From: a bacterium
GTDB taxonomy: Bacteria; Patescibacteriota; Gracilibacteria; UBA1369; PNNO01
Reading direction: 5' to 3'
DNA length: 64,000 nucleotides
NCBI GenBank assembly: GCA_013824265.1
Contig: PNNO01000004.1
Location: 88,001 to 152,000, forward strand
Part shown: one piece after another, positions 17,368-26,099 of the stretch
Position numbering within the stretch: the stretch's first letter is position 1
Layout: each line of letters starts with the position of its first letter
Made by a program: the position numbers and the translations under genes
The notes under the pieces: model-generated
Database searches by the model: none
What the model saw: only the letters and a program-made list of their open reading frames with translations
What the model was told of the DNA's origin: nothing

Positions 17368-18956
17368 ACAGCTTTTTTGCTCATATAACTCCCCTTCAGC
17401 TTAAAGCCTAGTTTTTTGTAGTATTCGCGCACGCCAATTCCGCTTATTACAGCCAAATTTTTAATGCCATGCTTTTTTGTTATTTCTTCTGCTTTTTCGA
17501 GAAGTCTTTTCCCATATCCTTTATGTTGTGAAGCACTCCCCTTTCTTTCAAGTATCGCAAGATGTGCGCCGTAAGTATGAAGTTCCCTTATTAAAGCGCT
17601 GTTCTGAAGTTCTTTAATGAAATGTTTTTCACCGGTAAAAATCTGGGAAGGGAAACGAAGCCTTAAAAATGAGAGCAGTTTGTCATTTTTGACATCCTCG
17701 AAACTAAGAAAAAACTCCTTTCCGCCCGAAGAATTATACTCGCGAACAACCAACTCTATATCCCCTTCTTTTGAAATATAATCTTTTACTTCCCTGCATC
17801 TTATACATTTACATCTATCCCCTTCTTCAGCCATTTTTTTCTGAACAATCTGACGCAAGTTGGAAAGTTTTGATCCCCCCAAAATATTTTCAGCCGGGAT
17901 ATCCCTGTACAGACGAGCTATTCGCGTATATTCCGGAACAATTTTCTTTAAAACTATAATAAGATCAATTAACTCTTCATCCGTGTAAGGTTTGTATTCA
18001 CCGCTTCTAAAAAGCTTTTCCAATTGCGAATAAGGCGTTACAACACATGGATAAATCTTTAACCAGTCAGGCTTAAAATCATCATCTTCAAACAACTTTT
18101 TAAATGCATCTTTATCCTTTTGGATATTACTTTTATATAAATTAGGCATCATATGAGCATTTATTTTAAACCCGGCGTCTTTTAAAAGTTTCATAGCTTT
18201 TCTTACGGCATCAACACCGTGCCCTCGTTTATTTGCAGCCAAAATTTCATCATCAAGAGATTGAATGCCGATCTCGACTTTTGTAGCTCCAAGCATCCTC
18301 ATCCGCTTAATTTCTTCAATTGTTATCCAGTCCGGACGGGTTTCAAGAGAAAGACCTACACACCTGTGCTCAGCCTTTTCGTTGTAATCCTGGGCAGCTT
18401 TTAATGATCTAAATTTCTTTTCATTAAGCGCATTAAAAATGTTTCTAACAAAATAAGTTTGATAAGCTTTTGGATAATAAGAAAAAGTTCCGCCGGCAAC
18501 AATTATCTCTACTTTTTCCGTTGTATGACCGGTTCTTTCAAGCCCTTTAAGTCTGTTCTTTACTTGCCGATATGAATCAAAATCGTTCAGAATAGCCCGC
18601 ATCATGGCCGGCTCGGTGGAAAGATAGCTCTTTGGCATATCAGGCTCACTTGGGCAGAAAATGCATGTACCGGGACATTTATAACCCTTTGTAAGCACGG
18701 TTATATTTGCTATTCCGGACTGTGATCTTACTTTTCTTTTCTTCAGCATATCAAAAAAGACTGGATTTGCTTTAATTGAGCCGTTTTCCAAAAGAAATCT
18801 ATAAGTTTTTATAAGAGAAACGTTGGTAGGAGAACCTATTTTATACTTAAAACTATATCTGTTTTTTAAAGACTGCAAATCTCTTTGCGACAAAACCTTT
18901 AGCTTTACAGCCTCCTTTATTAACTCCTCAAGGATCTCTGCCTGCTTGCGGTTCAT
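17364..18956 (-). CDS. elp3: Elp3-like radical-SAM/GNAT tRNA-modifying enzyme
   Basis: By family knowledge, Elp3 builds the carboxymethyl (cm5) group on wobble uridine U34 of tRNAs. Visible parts: the radical-SAM cluster CPGTCIFCP at about residues 94-102, PKSYLSTEPAMMRA, IVAGGTFSYYP, GLSLETRPDWI, a Cys-rich linker (DRCKCIRC), and a C-terminal GNAT acetyltransferase (HKGYGKRLLEKAE, YYKKLGFK). I start at ATG 18956 (MNRKQAEI); the longest frame begins at 19022 and would overlap the divergent methyltransferase start at 19004. The divergent neighbour looks like the enzyme of the next pathway step. Confidence 0.9.
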   Translation of the reverse strand: MNRKQAEILEELIKEAVKLKVLSQRDLQSLKNRYSFKYKIGSPTNVSLIKTYRFLLENGSIKANPVFFDMLKKRKVRSQSGIANITVLTKGYKCPGTCIFCPSEPDMPKSYLSTEPAMMRAILNDFDSYRQVKNRLKGLERTGHTTEKVEIIVAGGTFSYYPKAYQTYFVRNIFNALNEKKFRSLKAAQDYNEKAEHRCVGLSLETRPDWITIEEIKRMRMLGATKVEIGIQSLDDEILAANKRGHGVDAVRKAMKLLKDAGFKINAHMMPNLYKSNIQKDKDAFKKLFEDDDFKPDWLKIYPCVVTPYSQLEKLFRSGEYKPYTDEELIDLIIVLKKIVPEYTRIARLYRDIPAENILGGSKLSNLRQIVQKKMAEEGDRCKCIRCREVKDYISKEGDIELVVREYNSSGGKEFFLSFEDVKNDKLLSFLRLRFPSQIFTGEKHFIKELQNSALIRELHTYGAHLAILERKGSASQHKGYGKRLLEKAEEITKKHGIKNLAVISGIGVREYYKKLGFKLKGSYMSKKAV

Positions 18957-19003
18957 AAATCTTTTTAGTAAGGTGATTGCTGTGAGGATCTTCATTCTAA
19001 AGC

Positions 19004-19711
19004 ATGAAACAGAACACTGCAAAAAAATTACTTAAAAAAGTTCACGACGACTATTTAACAATCGCCGACGACTTTTCACAGACAAGAACGTGGCTTTGGC
19101 CGGAATTTTCTTTTTTCAAAAAATACATAAAAGAAGGTGACAAAATACTGGATCTTGGATGTGGGAATGGAAGATTTTATCCATTCGTGAAAAATATAAA
19201 AAAGATTTCTTACACAGGAATTGATAATAATGAGGCACTAATCTCTCATGCACAAAATATTTATTCGAGTACTAATTTTGTAGTCGGAGATTTACTACAC
19301 ATCCCCTTTCACGATAAGGCGGATATCCTATTTTCAATAGCCAGTTTTCATCACATCCCCTCTTCCCTACTGCGCAATAAAAGTATTCAAGAATTAAACC
19401 GAGTGCTCAAAGAAAACGGATACGTGATAATTACTGTATGGAATCTGTTCCAAAAGCGCTACATAAAACATATAATCAAATCTTTGTTCAACTTTATTGT
19501 TCGTTTTGGAAAATATGACTGGAATGATACCTTTATCCCATGGAGCAGTACCGGAGTTAACAGATATTATCACGCATTTACGCCAAATGAGCTTAAAAAC
19601 TTATTTCAAAAAAACGGTTTTGATATAATTGAAATGTTCTATACTAAAAAAGGAGAAAAGACATCCTTCTTTAAAAGCCATAACATCTGCCTGGTATGCA
19701 AAAAACGATAA
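19004..19711 (+). CDS. Trm9/ALKBH8-like SAM methyltransferase
   Basis: 235-aa class I methyltransferase: DDYLTIADDFSQTR before the fold, motif I LDLGCGNGRFYPF, GIDNNEALI, GDLLHIPFHDKADI, SIASFHHIPS and IQELNRVLKENGYVIITVW, then the NRYYHAFTPNEL block. This order (FSxTR..WP, HH motif, ELxRVLKxxG, RYYHxF) is that of Trm9/ALKBH8 enzymes, which methylate cm5U34 to mcm5U34. No AlkB domain is attached. It sits divergently next to the Elp3 gene, 47 bp start to start. A generic methyltransferase remains possible. Confidence 0.75.
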   Translation: MKQNTAKKLLKKVHDDYLTIADDFSQTRTWLWPEFSFFKKYIKEGDKILDLGCGNGRFYPFVKNIKKISYTGIDNNEALISHAQNIYSSTNFVVGDLLHIPFHDKADILFSIASFHHIPSSLLRNKSIQELNRVLKENGYVIITVWNLFQKRYIKHIIKSLFNFIVRFGKYDWNDTFIPWSSTGVNRYYHAFTPNELKNLFQKNGFDIIEMFYTKKGEKTSFFKSHNICLVCKKR

Positions 19712-20502
19712 AAATATTCGACATACCGTTTGCAAATACAACTTTGGAGGAAGCTTCATCCTTTATTGTCGAATTGGTTAAGAAGGGCGAAGAAGGATAC
19801 ATTTGTACGCCAAATCCTGAAATACTTCTTGAATCGCAAAAGAATCCGGAATTTAAAAAAGTTCTGCAGTGCTCGACAATGAATATCCCGGACGGAATAG
19901 GGATACTTTGGGCGGCAACTCATATTTACAATAAGAGCAGTAAGTTAAAAGCATTTTTAACCCTACCTTTAATAGCAATATATCCGCGGTATTTTAAGAA
20001 AGTGCTTCGCGAAAGAGTAACCGGAGCTGATCTTGTTCAGAAGATTTGTGAAAAAGTGTCCAAGGAAAACATAAATTGCTTCTTTTTGGGCGCATCCCCA
20101 GGTATCGCAAAAAAGGCCGCAGAAATACTTGAAGAAAAATACCCGGGCCTTTCTGTAAACGGAACGTATGCCGGCTCTCCAAGAGAGGAAGAACTGAACG
20201 ATATAATAGAAAGAATAAATAAATCCGATGCAGATATTCTTTTTGTTGCATATGGCGCACCTGCGCAGGAACTTTGGATTGCAAAGGCCATGAAAAAATT
20301 AAAAACCGTTAACGTAGCTATAGGTATAGGCGGAACATTTGATTTTATTTCCGGTACAAAAAAACGTTCACCAAAATGGATGCAGAAACTGGGGCTGGAA
20401 TGGCTTTACAGATTAATTCAGGAGCCATCACGCTGGAAAAGAATTTACAACGCGACAATCAAATTTCCAATGAAGGTTATTTTTTCGAAAACCAACCTTT
20501 AA
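19696..20502 (+). CDS. WecG/TagA/CpsF-family glycosyltransferase
   Basis: 268 aa. GT26 family, which transfers ManNAc-type sugars onto lipid-linked intermediates of surface polysaccharide. Seen: TPNPEILLESQKNPEF, NIPDGIGILWAA with the conserved Asp, RVTGADL, FFLGASPGIAKKAAEIL, and a C-terminal GIGGTFDFISG, KWMQKLGLEWLYRL. Overlaps the methyltransferase by 16 bp (probable operon), and its 3' end overlaps the antisense 677-aa gene by 26 bp. Confidence 0.9.
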   Translation: MQKTIKIFDIPFANTTLEEASSFIVELVKKGEEGYICTPNPEILLESQKNPEFKKVLQCSTMNIPDGIGILWAATHIYNKSSKLKAFLTLPLIAIYPRYFKKVLRERVTGADLVQKICEKVSKENINCFFLGASPGIAKKAAEILEEKYPGLSVNGTYAGSPREEELNDIIERINKSDADILFVAYGAPAQELWIAKAMKKLKTVNVAIGIGGTFDFISGTKKRSPKWMQKLGLEWLYRLIQEPSRWKRIYNATIKFPMKVIFSKTNL

Positions 20503-22510
20503 CTTTGCTTACCGCCTTGCTAAAGAATCCCTGTTTTGGGGTGACAACTTCCGGTGCAGCTTCAACTTTGTATTCGGCGTAAAAATCATCTTCGTCCTCT
20601 TCTGTTTCCGTGCGCTCTTCAACTTTATATTCCGCGTACAAATCTTTTTCATCCTCTTCAACATTGTATTCGGCGTACAAATCTTTTTCATCCAAAATCT
20701 TACTTCCATTATCAACTGCAAACGCACCCGTTTGAGCCAAAATTTTAGTATCTTTGTCATTTGAGTCGGGCCAATTTTCGGCATCTATAACAATTTTTTC
20801 AGCTCTTTCAGGTTCAGCCGCCTTAGCAACTTCAAATCTTTCCCACGGGAACATGTTGTCAAAACTATCTTCCGCCGCCACAGCTTTTTGTGCCCCAAAC
20901 ATAACATCCTCAAGATCGCCAACAGCCTGATAAGCATTTAAATCCGCCTCACGTACAGGAGGAAGATCAACATCCAAATCTATAACACCGGACACAACCT
21001 GCTGTTGTTGTACGGACTGCTGTGATTTTGGCTTAGAAACTTCAACCGGAATATTAACAGAGTTTTGCGCGACAACAAGAGGTTCCGGAACTGGAAGCTT
21101 CATTCTTTTACTTGTATCCAATAAATATTCAAGTACGTGCCCGTTATCATCGGCAACCCTAACCTGCTGCCAATTTTGCACATCGTTAACACTGGCAACT
21201 TTGGGATTAAGTTCTCTTAATCCTTCCATTAATGAAGTTCCGAGATCCAAATATTCCTGATATCTTTTAAATTCCCAAGAATTTTTTTTGTCCTTCGCAA
21301 GCCTTCTGTACTTACCCGCAAGCCATTTTGCATCATTGTACAGAGCAATCTTCTTAGGATCTTTCTTAAGACCTTCCTTAAGATCTTTCTCGGGCTTGTA
21401 ATTTTTAATCCAATAGTCATAATCCGCCCTGTCTCTTTCAGTTACTGTCTCCCCTTTTGCATCTTGAGCCTCAACCATAAGTTCAAGCTGACGCATATAA
21501 ATGAGCCAACCTTTTTTGGTCCTTCTAAGATTTGTTCTGTAGGATTCTTTCTGATCTTTCGTTTTGGCTTGCGCCATTAAATGCCTTGCTATAAGGGCTG
21601 TAATTGACTTATCAGGAACTTCATTAACATAAAATCCAACCCCCTGATACATTTTTTTATAATCGCCTTCAGGTAACTTATCCAAAGATTTCGTATCAAT
21701 CTTAACAAGCCCGACATTTTTGGCATCAACGTTCTCTATTTTAACTTCCGTTTTAACCTGAGTTTTAACCGGCTCATCGAAAGGCTGACTAACGATTGGC
21801 TGAGGATTAGGAGTAACAATTATACTCGGCTCTTTCATGTCAGCAGGCAAAGGCAAAACTTCAATTTCACCTGAAGCAGTATTTGAATCTTTACTGTTTT
21901 TAATAAAACTATCTTTCAAAGAAGTCCAATCAAGATTGCCCTCATCACTTCCTTGCGGAAATAATTTTTCATACCCTTTGTAACCGGCATATCCTAAACC
22001 GGCAACCGTAGCAGCGATAACAAAATTTCTTGCGCGATACGAAATTTGCGCAGGAGTTGTAGTTGTCTGGGGAGCTTCGGGGGTATGTTTGAAATCAAGT
22101 ACTTGTAGGTTTTTAGGAACCTGAAATTGTGGGTCATGTGGAATTTGAGGAGCCTGTTGTACCTGAGGAGTCTCACGTACCTTTTGAATCTGAGGAATCT
22201 CAACGGGCATTTTTTTTAATCCTGATTTCTCTTCAATTTCGGAATCGTCTATTACTATAATTTCCTCAGGCTCTCGCGCATCTAAAGGCGAAGCAACGGG
22301 CCACTGCATTGTAGGTCTCTTTACTGTTCCGGATTCTTCTGCCGAGCGTTTTTTTGGTACAGACATTGGAGAATTCGGAGCCTCTTGTGCCACCGGCACA
22401 GGAACAGCATTGTGAACCTCCGTCCTACCCCTATATGGACCAATAGGTTTTTTTGGTATAATAGGCTCAGAATCAAAATCATCCTCCGGTCCCATTGTAT
22501 ATTTAGGCAT
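20477..22510 (-). CDS. 677-aa orphan membrane protein with YAEY repeats
   Basis: Unrecognised. Residues 1-~160 are Pro/Gln-rich and probably disordered, with an acidic patch (EEIIVIDDSEIEE). One membrane segment (FVIAATVAGLGYAGY, ~165-180), a mixed helical domain (~270-450: TNLRRTKKGWLIYMRQLELM), then a Q-rich linker and an acidic tail. The tail carries three imperfect copies of DEKDLYAEYxVEE and closes with a short amphipathic basic helix (FFSKAVSKVKGWFSKK). No signal peptide. Topology and function are open. Confidence 0.7.
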   Translation of the reverse strand: MPKYTMGPEDDFDSEPIIPKKPIGPYRGRTEVHNAVPVPVAQEAPNSPMSVPKKRSAEESGTVKRPTMQWPVASPLDAREPEEIIVIDDSEIEEKSGLKKMPVEIPQIQKVRETPQVQQAPQIPHDPQFQVPKNLQVLDFKHTPEAPQTTTTPAQISYRARNFVIAATVAGLGYAGYKGYEKLFPQGSDEGNLDWTSLKDSFIKNSKDSNTASGEIEVLPLPADMKEPSIIVTPNPQPIVSQPFDEPVKTQVKTEVKIENVDAKNVGLVKIDTKSLDKLPEGDYKKMYQGVGFYVNEVPDKSITALIARHLMAQAKTKDQKESYRTNLRRTKKGWLIYMRQLELMVEAQDAKGETVTERDRADYDYWIKNYKPEKDLKEGLKKDPKKIALYNDAKWLAGKYRRLAKDKKNSWEFKRYQEYLDLGTSLMEGLRELNPKVASVNDVQNWQQVRVADDNGHVLEYLLDTSKRMKLPVPEPLVVAQNSVNIPVEVSKPKSQQSVQQQQVVSGVIDLDVDLPPVREADLNAYQAVGDLEDVMFGAQKAVAAEDSFDNMFPWERFEVAKAAEPERAEKIVIDAENWPDSNDKDTKILAQTGAFAVDNGSKILDEKDLYAEYNVEEDEKDLYAEYKVEERTETEEDEDDFYAEYKVEAAPEVVTPKQGFFSKAVSKVKGWFSKK
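20565..20696 (-). repeat. Three imperfect repeats encoding (D/E)-YAEY-(K/N)VE
   Basis: Near-identical segments of about 30 bp in the 3' part of the 677-aa gene encode DEKDLYAEYNVEE, DEKDLYAEYKVEE and DEDDFYAEYKVEA. The first two are directly consecutive; the third is separated by an acidic ERTETEE spacer. Confidence 0.7.
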
Positions 22511-22522
22511 ATTTTTTAAAAT

Positions 22523-22559
22523 AAAAAAACAAGTAGGGCTTATTGTACGCTACTTGTTT
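22523..22559 (-). terminator. Intrinsic terminator of the 96-aa membrane gene, containing a promoter
   Basis: On the minus strand, AAACAAGTAG (22559-22550) pairs with CTACTTGTTT (22536-22527), followed by seven T in all. The 13-nt loop carries the -10 of the next gene. Confidence 0.75.
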
Positions 22560-22569
22560 GATTTGTCAA
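22542..22569 (-). promoter_or_regulatory. Promoter of the 677-aa gene inside the terminator
   Basis: Perfect TTGACA (22564-22569, minus), 16 bp, TACAAT (22542-22547). The -10 is in the terminator loop and the spacer covers its 5' arm, so the new transcript would start inside the hairpin, about 25 nt before ATG 22510. Confidence 0.7.
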
Positions 22570-22596
22570 GGCCTAGGAAGGTCTAAGTGGCAAGCC

Positions 22597-22887
22597 TTAC
22601 TTCCTTCGAGACTTTTTCTTTTTTGCTTTATCTGCCATTTCCTCTCCTTTTTCCCTTAACGAATCAATAATCGGAAGTATTTTATCCATTACCGAATGAG
22701 CAATTAAAAGAGGTTTATAAACAAAATCATTAACCTTCTGGGCTGTATCTTTTATAAAGTAAGTAGCCTTGCTGGCATCTCTTAGAATAAAAATCAAATA
22801 CAGAATAGCGATTGCGAGCAAAATTCCAACAAGCAAAATAACTGCCGCAAGAACGATGTAAAGAATGTCCAGAGAGGTATTGATCAT
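22597..22887 (-). CDS. Small single-span membrane protein, 96 aa
   Basis: A long N-terminal hydrophobic segment (residues ~6-34, YIVLAAVILLVGILLAIAIL) is followed by a charged helix and a strongly basic tail (DKAKKKKSRRK). Resembles the DUF948/YtxH-like small membrane proteins found throughout Patescibacteria, without a known activity. Own promoter upstream and own terminator downstream. Confidence 0.7.
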   Translation of the reverse strand: MINTSLDILYIVLAAVILLVGILLAIAILYLIFILRDASKATYFIKDTAQKVNDFVYKPLLIAHSVMDKILPIIDSLREKGEEMADKAKKKKSRRK

Positions 22888-22914
22888 ATTTTTTGAAGGT
22901 AAAGGTACTTATTT

Positions 22915-22943
22915 ATATTAGATTGCATTGATATACTTGGCAA
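22915..22943 (-). promoter_or_regulatory. Promoter of the 96-aa membrane gene
   Basis: Minus strand TTGCCA (22938-22943), 17 bp, TAATAT (22915-22920), directly after the gatB stop. Confidence 0.5.
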
Positions 22944-22945
22944 TA

Positions 22946-24376
22946 TTAAATGAGTTTTTTCAATATCTCATTTACAAGTTTAGGGTTTGCCTGACCTTTT
23001 GTTTCTTTCATAACAAGACCCACAAGAAATCCAAAAGCTCTTTCCTTCCCCATTTTTAAATCTTCAAGAGTATCCGGATTGTTTTCTAAAATTTTCTTGC
23101 ACGCTTTTTCTATAGCGCCTTCATCGCTGACAACTTTTAATCCTTTCTCTTTAACAACATCTTCCGCGGTCTTTCCATACTCATACATGGCATTAAAAAC
23201 TTCATCTTTTGCCTGATTGTTAGATATCTCTCCATTCTCTACAAGGACAATTAATTTGGCAAGATCCCCGGCATTCACAGGACTTTCTTCAAGCGCAATT
23301 TGATCCTCCTTGAGTCGTTTTAACAAGATTGTATTCATAAACGAAACAGCTTTCTTGGGATCTTTTACGATCGAAACAATTTCTTCAAAATACTGCGCGG
23401 TGTAAATATCGGACGTTAAAATTCTCGCATCATCAGGGAGAAGTCCAAGATCTTTCTCGTACCTTTTTCTTTTTTGAGCAGGCATTTCCGGCACCGTTGC
23501 GGCAATTTTTTCAAGCTGGTCTTTTGTAACAATTAACGGAGGAAGATCGGGTTCCGGAAAATATCTGTAATCATCCGACCCCTCTTTATCACGTAAAAAA
23601 TAAGTTTTTCCGCTATCATCGGCCCAACCCATTGTTATATCTTTCTTCAAAGGCTGATCCTCATTCCAAAGAGCTATCTGTCTTTCAACTTCATATTTTA
23701 TTGCCGCCCCAAGACTTTTAAAAGAATTTAAATTTTTAATTTCAGCCCTGTGATTCAATTTAGTTTCACCTTTTGGTCTGATTGAAACGCTCGCGTCAAA
23801 ACGCATCATACCTTTTTCCATATCGGCATCCGAAGCTCCGCAGAAACGAAGAATATTCTGTATTTCTTTAGCGTAAGCCATAGCTTCTTCAGGAGTTCTA
23901 ATATCCGGATCAGAAACTATTTCCATTAAAGGAGAACCCGAACGATTGTAATCAACAAGAGTTCCACCCGGGATGTGAGTTAATTTGCCGGCATCATCTT
24001 CCAAATGAAGACGCGTTATATTTATTTTTTTAATATTTCCTTCAACTTCAATTTCAATCCATCCTTTTTCCGACAAAGGTTTATCGTACTGTGAAATTTG
24101 AAATCCTTTAGGAAGATCAGGATAAAAATAATTTTTCCTGTCGAACTTGCTGTATTCGGGAACCGTACAGTTAAGAGCAAGAGCGGCCTTAATCCCCTTT
24201 TGAACAGCTTCACTGTTAATTACAGGCAGCTGACCGGGAAAGCCCATGCAAACCTCACAAACATTGCTATTTGGCTCTTTATCGAAAGAATCATTATCGC
24301 ATCTGCAAAACATTTTTGTTTTTGTAGCTATCTGCGCATGAATTTCTATACCTATAACACTTTCAAACTCTGTCAT
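22946..24376 (-). CDS. gatB: Aspartyl/glutamyl-tRNA amidotransferase subunit B
   Basis: Converts misacylated Glu-tRNA-Gln and Asp-tRNA-Asn with GatA and GatC. The kinase-like core opens with IGIEIHAQIATKTKMFC; zinc-type Cys are in CRCDNDS and CEVCMGFPGQLP; the conserved RLHLEDDAGK and DYNRSGSPLMEIVSDPD are present. The C-terminal GatB/Yqey domain recognises tRNA. 476 aa is normal. gatA and gatC are not in the window, so they are encoded elsewhere. Confidence 0.96.
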   Translation of the reverse strand: MTEFESVIGIEIHAQIATKTKMFCRCDNDSFDKEPNSNVCEVCMGFPGQLPVINSEAVQKGIKAALALNCTVPEYSKFDRKNYFYPDLPKGFQISQYDKPLSEKGWIEIEVEGNIKKINITRLHLEDDAGKLTHIPGGTLVDYNRSGSPLMEIVSDPDIRTPEEAMAYAKEIQNILRFCGASDADMEKGMMRFDASVSIRPKGETKLNHRAEIKNLNSFKSLGAAIKYEVERQIALWNEDQPLKKDITMGWADDSGKTYFLRDKEGSDDYRYFPEPDLPPLIVTKDQLEKIAATVPEMPAQKRKRYEKDLGLLPDDARILTSDIYTAQYFEEIVSIVKDPKKAVSFMNTILLKRLKEDQIALEESPVNAGDLAKLIVLVENGEISNNQAKDEVFNAMYEYGKTAEDVVKEKGLKVVSDEGAIEKACKKILENNPDTLEDLKMGKERAFGFLVGLVMKETKGQANPKLVNEILKKLI

Positions 24377-24412
24377 GAAATTTTATTTATAAACAGGTAG
24401 ATTTTACTAGAC

Positions 24413-25009
24413 TTATGACATTTTTGGAATAAGTCTTTGAACAATACTATTAATTTTTTTCTCCAAATCATTAATACTGCCGTTATTTTCAATAATAATA
24501 TCAATTTTTTCAGGCTTTTCCTGTAAATTTAAAATATTTTTATATTCATCAATTGAAATTTTCTTGCCTTTGGAAAATCGCTTGTAAGCATTATCAAGTG
24601 AAGAATCTATCCATATTACTTTATCAGGCAAAAGTCCTGATTTCTTTCCGCTAAATCTAATTGCCTCAATTGCTATTTTTTTTGAATCAGAATGCTGAAT
24701 CTTTTTTCTAATTTCGTTAAAAACAAGCGGATGAATTATCTTTTCCAAAATTCTCAACTTTGGAGCGTTATTAAAAACCACCTTTCCCAATTTTACCCGA
24801 TTAACCCTCCCCTCCCCTTTTGTCAAAAATTCTTCTCCAAAGAAATCCTTTATTTTCCGCCAACCATCATTTCCGGGCTCATATAAATCGTGAACTATTT
24901 TGTCCGAATCTATACAGTAAAACCCATGCTTTTCAAAGAATGAAAGAGCGGTGCTTTTTCCGGACCCAAGATGACCGGTTATTCCAACTATATATAAATC
25001 TGTGCTCAT
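24413..25009 (-). CDS. coaE: Dephospho-CoA kinase-like P-loop kinase
   Basis: 198 aa with Walker A GHLGSGKS at residues ~11-18, the CoaE-like CIDSDKIVHDLYEPGNDGW segment, and GKVVFNN. Last step of CoA synthesis in known CoaE. Divergence is notable: the mid region (IAIEAIRFSGKKSGLLPDKVIWIDSS) resembles the AAA/dNMP-kinase-like variants of CPR, so substrate assignment is moderate. It lies 2 bp after the HEPN-like gene. Confidence 0.75.
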   Translation of the reverse strand: MSTDLYIVGITGHLGSGKSTALSFFEKHGFYCIDSDKIVHDLYEPGNDGWRKIKDFFGEEFLTKGEGRVNRVKLGKVVFNNAPKLRILEKIIHPLVFNEIRKKIQHSDSKKIAIEAIRFSGKKSGLLPDKVIWIDSSLDNAYKRFSKGKKISIDEYKNILNLQEKPEKIDIIIENNGSINDLEKKINSIVQRLIPKMS

Positions 25010-25011
25010 AA

Positions 25012-25425
25012 CTAAAATTTTGCGCCCAAATCTGCAAGCGCTTTTTTAAAATTACTTAATGCTTTATCGGCCTCTTGTTTGCTAATTTTAAAACCGACTT
25101 CGTGAGCAATTCTGTTTCTGAACTTATGTGCATTCCAAACACTGTCAATTGAACCAAAAAGTCCGGCACCCTTTTTTAACTGATCACCAACGGAACCCGT
25201 ATATCCACGAAGCTCAAGTACATACCCAAGCAATTTATCGGCATCAAGTATGGCTGTATGAGGATTATGGAAATTCTCCTCAGTTATATTCTGCCACTGT
25301 TTTTTTATGAATTGCTGATGAGATGAATTAAGTTTCTTTGATCCCGCTTTTATAAAGACGTAAAAAGCCAGAAAAAAAGCGACCAGCACAATTCCCGCTA
25401 TAACAAATGGTGTAACTGTTTCCAT
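25012..25425 (-). CDS. Membrane-anchored HEPN-like protein
   Basis: 137 aa. One N-terminal membrane segment (VIAGIVLVAFFLAFYVFI, ~7-25), then a four-helix-like soluble domain whose third helix carries RNRIAHE, the R-x4-H arrangement of HEPN RNase domains. No antitoxin nucleotidyltransferase is adjacent. Genes of this type recur in Patescibacteria next to housekeeping operons. RNase activity is inferred from a motif only. Confidence 0.55.
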   Translation of the reverse strand: METVTPFVIAGIVLVAFFLAFYVFIKAGSKKLNSSHQQFIKKQWQNITEENFHNPHTAILDADKLLGYVLELRGYTGSVGDQLKKGAGLFGSIDSVWNAHKFRNRIAHEVGFKISKQEADKALSNFKKALADLGAKF

Positions 25426-25433
25426 GCAAAGAA

Positions 25434-26066
25434 TTATTTAGATACGTTCTGAGTTTTGCTTTCTTTTTTAACGACTTCGGGCAAACCATGTTTTTTAACA
25501 TGATCTATAACAAGATCGGAAAGGAGTTGTTTTAAAACTTCCTGATCGGTAAAGCTTTTATTTGTTACAAATTTCTCCTGAGCAGACACAAGGTTCTTCT
25601 CGATTCTCTTTGGCCTATATGCATCTTGCAATGTAACCGTAGTTGGACCTCCAAGTTTGGCAAGAGTTATATCACCATAACCAAAAATAGTCTGCATAAC
25701 ACCCTTTATTGTACAACTAATACCCTCTATAGACTGAAACTCAACGCGCGAAGAAGTTCTTTCAAAATACCCGGTCCACTCAACACCAACAACCCCCATA
25801 TTTGTTATAAGCCAGCAGTCGTAATACCAGTCCTGAATTACAAGAAGAAGTCTAACAACCCCTATAGCTCCCCAGATTGTATAAATCCCCATAAGCTGAG
25901 GGAATAAATACCAAAAACAAACAGGGATAACGGCATGAAAAATTAAAATTCGCAAAAAATCAGGTATAAAAGCAAAAAAATGACGATGAGCAATGAAGAG
26001 AATTTTTTCGTCCTCTTCAAGGTAATCCAAAAATAAATAATCTTTAAAAACTGACATAATTAACAT
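25434..26066 (-). CDS. Membrane PH-domain protein (YdbS-like)
   Basis: 210 aa with two or three membrane spans (IPDFLRILIFHAVIPVCFWY, IYTIWGAIGVVRLLLVI) followed by a bacterial PH domain: WLITNMGVVGVEWTGYFER, SSRVEFQSIEGISC, FGYGDITLAKLGG. Function unknown; bPH2 proteins often assemble in membranes. An alternative start is ATG 26057 (MSVFKDYL). Separated from the HEPN-like gene by 8 bp and probably heads the operon through coaE. Confidence 0.8.
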   Translation of the reverse strand: MLIMSVFKDYLFLDYLEEDEKILFIAHRHFFAFIPDFLRILIFHAVIPVCFWYLFPQLMGIYTIWGAIGVVRLLLVIQDWYYDCWLITNMGVVGVEWTGYFERTSSRVEFQSIEGISCTIKGVMQTIFGYGDITLAKLGGPTTVTLQDAYRPKRIEKNLVSAQEKFVTNKSFTDQEVLKQLLSDLVIDHVKKHGLPEVVKKESKTQNVSK

Positions 26067-26082
26067 TTATTATCCGGTGACA

Positions 26083-26091
26083 ATACTACCA
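26083..26091 (-). promoter_or_regulatory. Extended -10 promoter of the PH-domain operon
   Basis: TGGTAGTAT on the minus strand; no clear -35. Confidence 0.35.
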
Positions 26092-26099
26092 CAGTTTGT

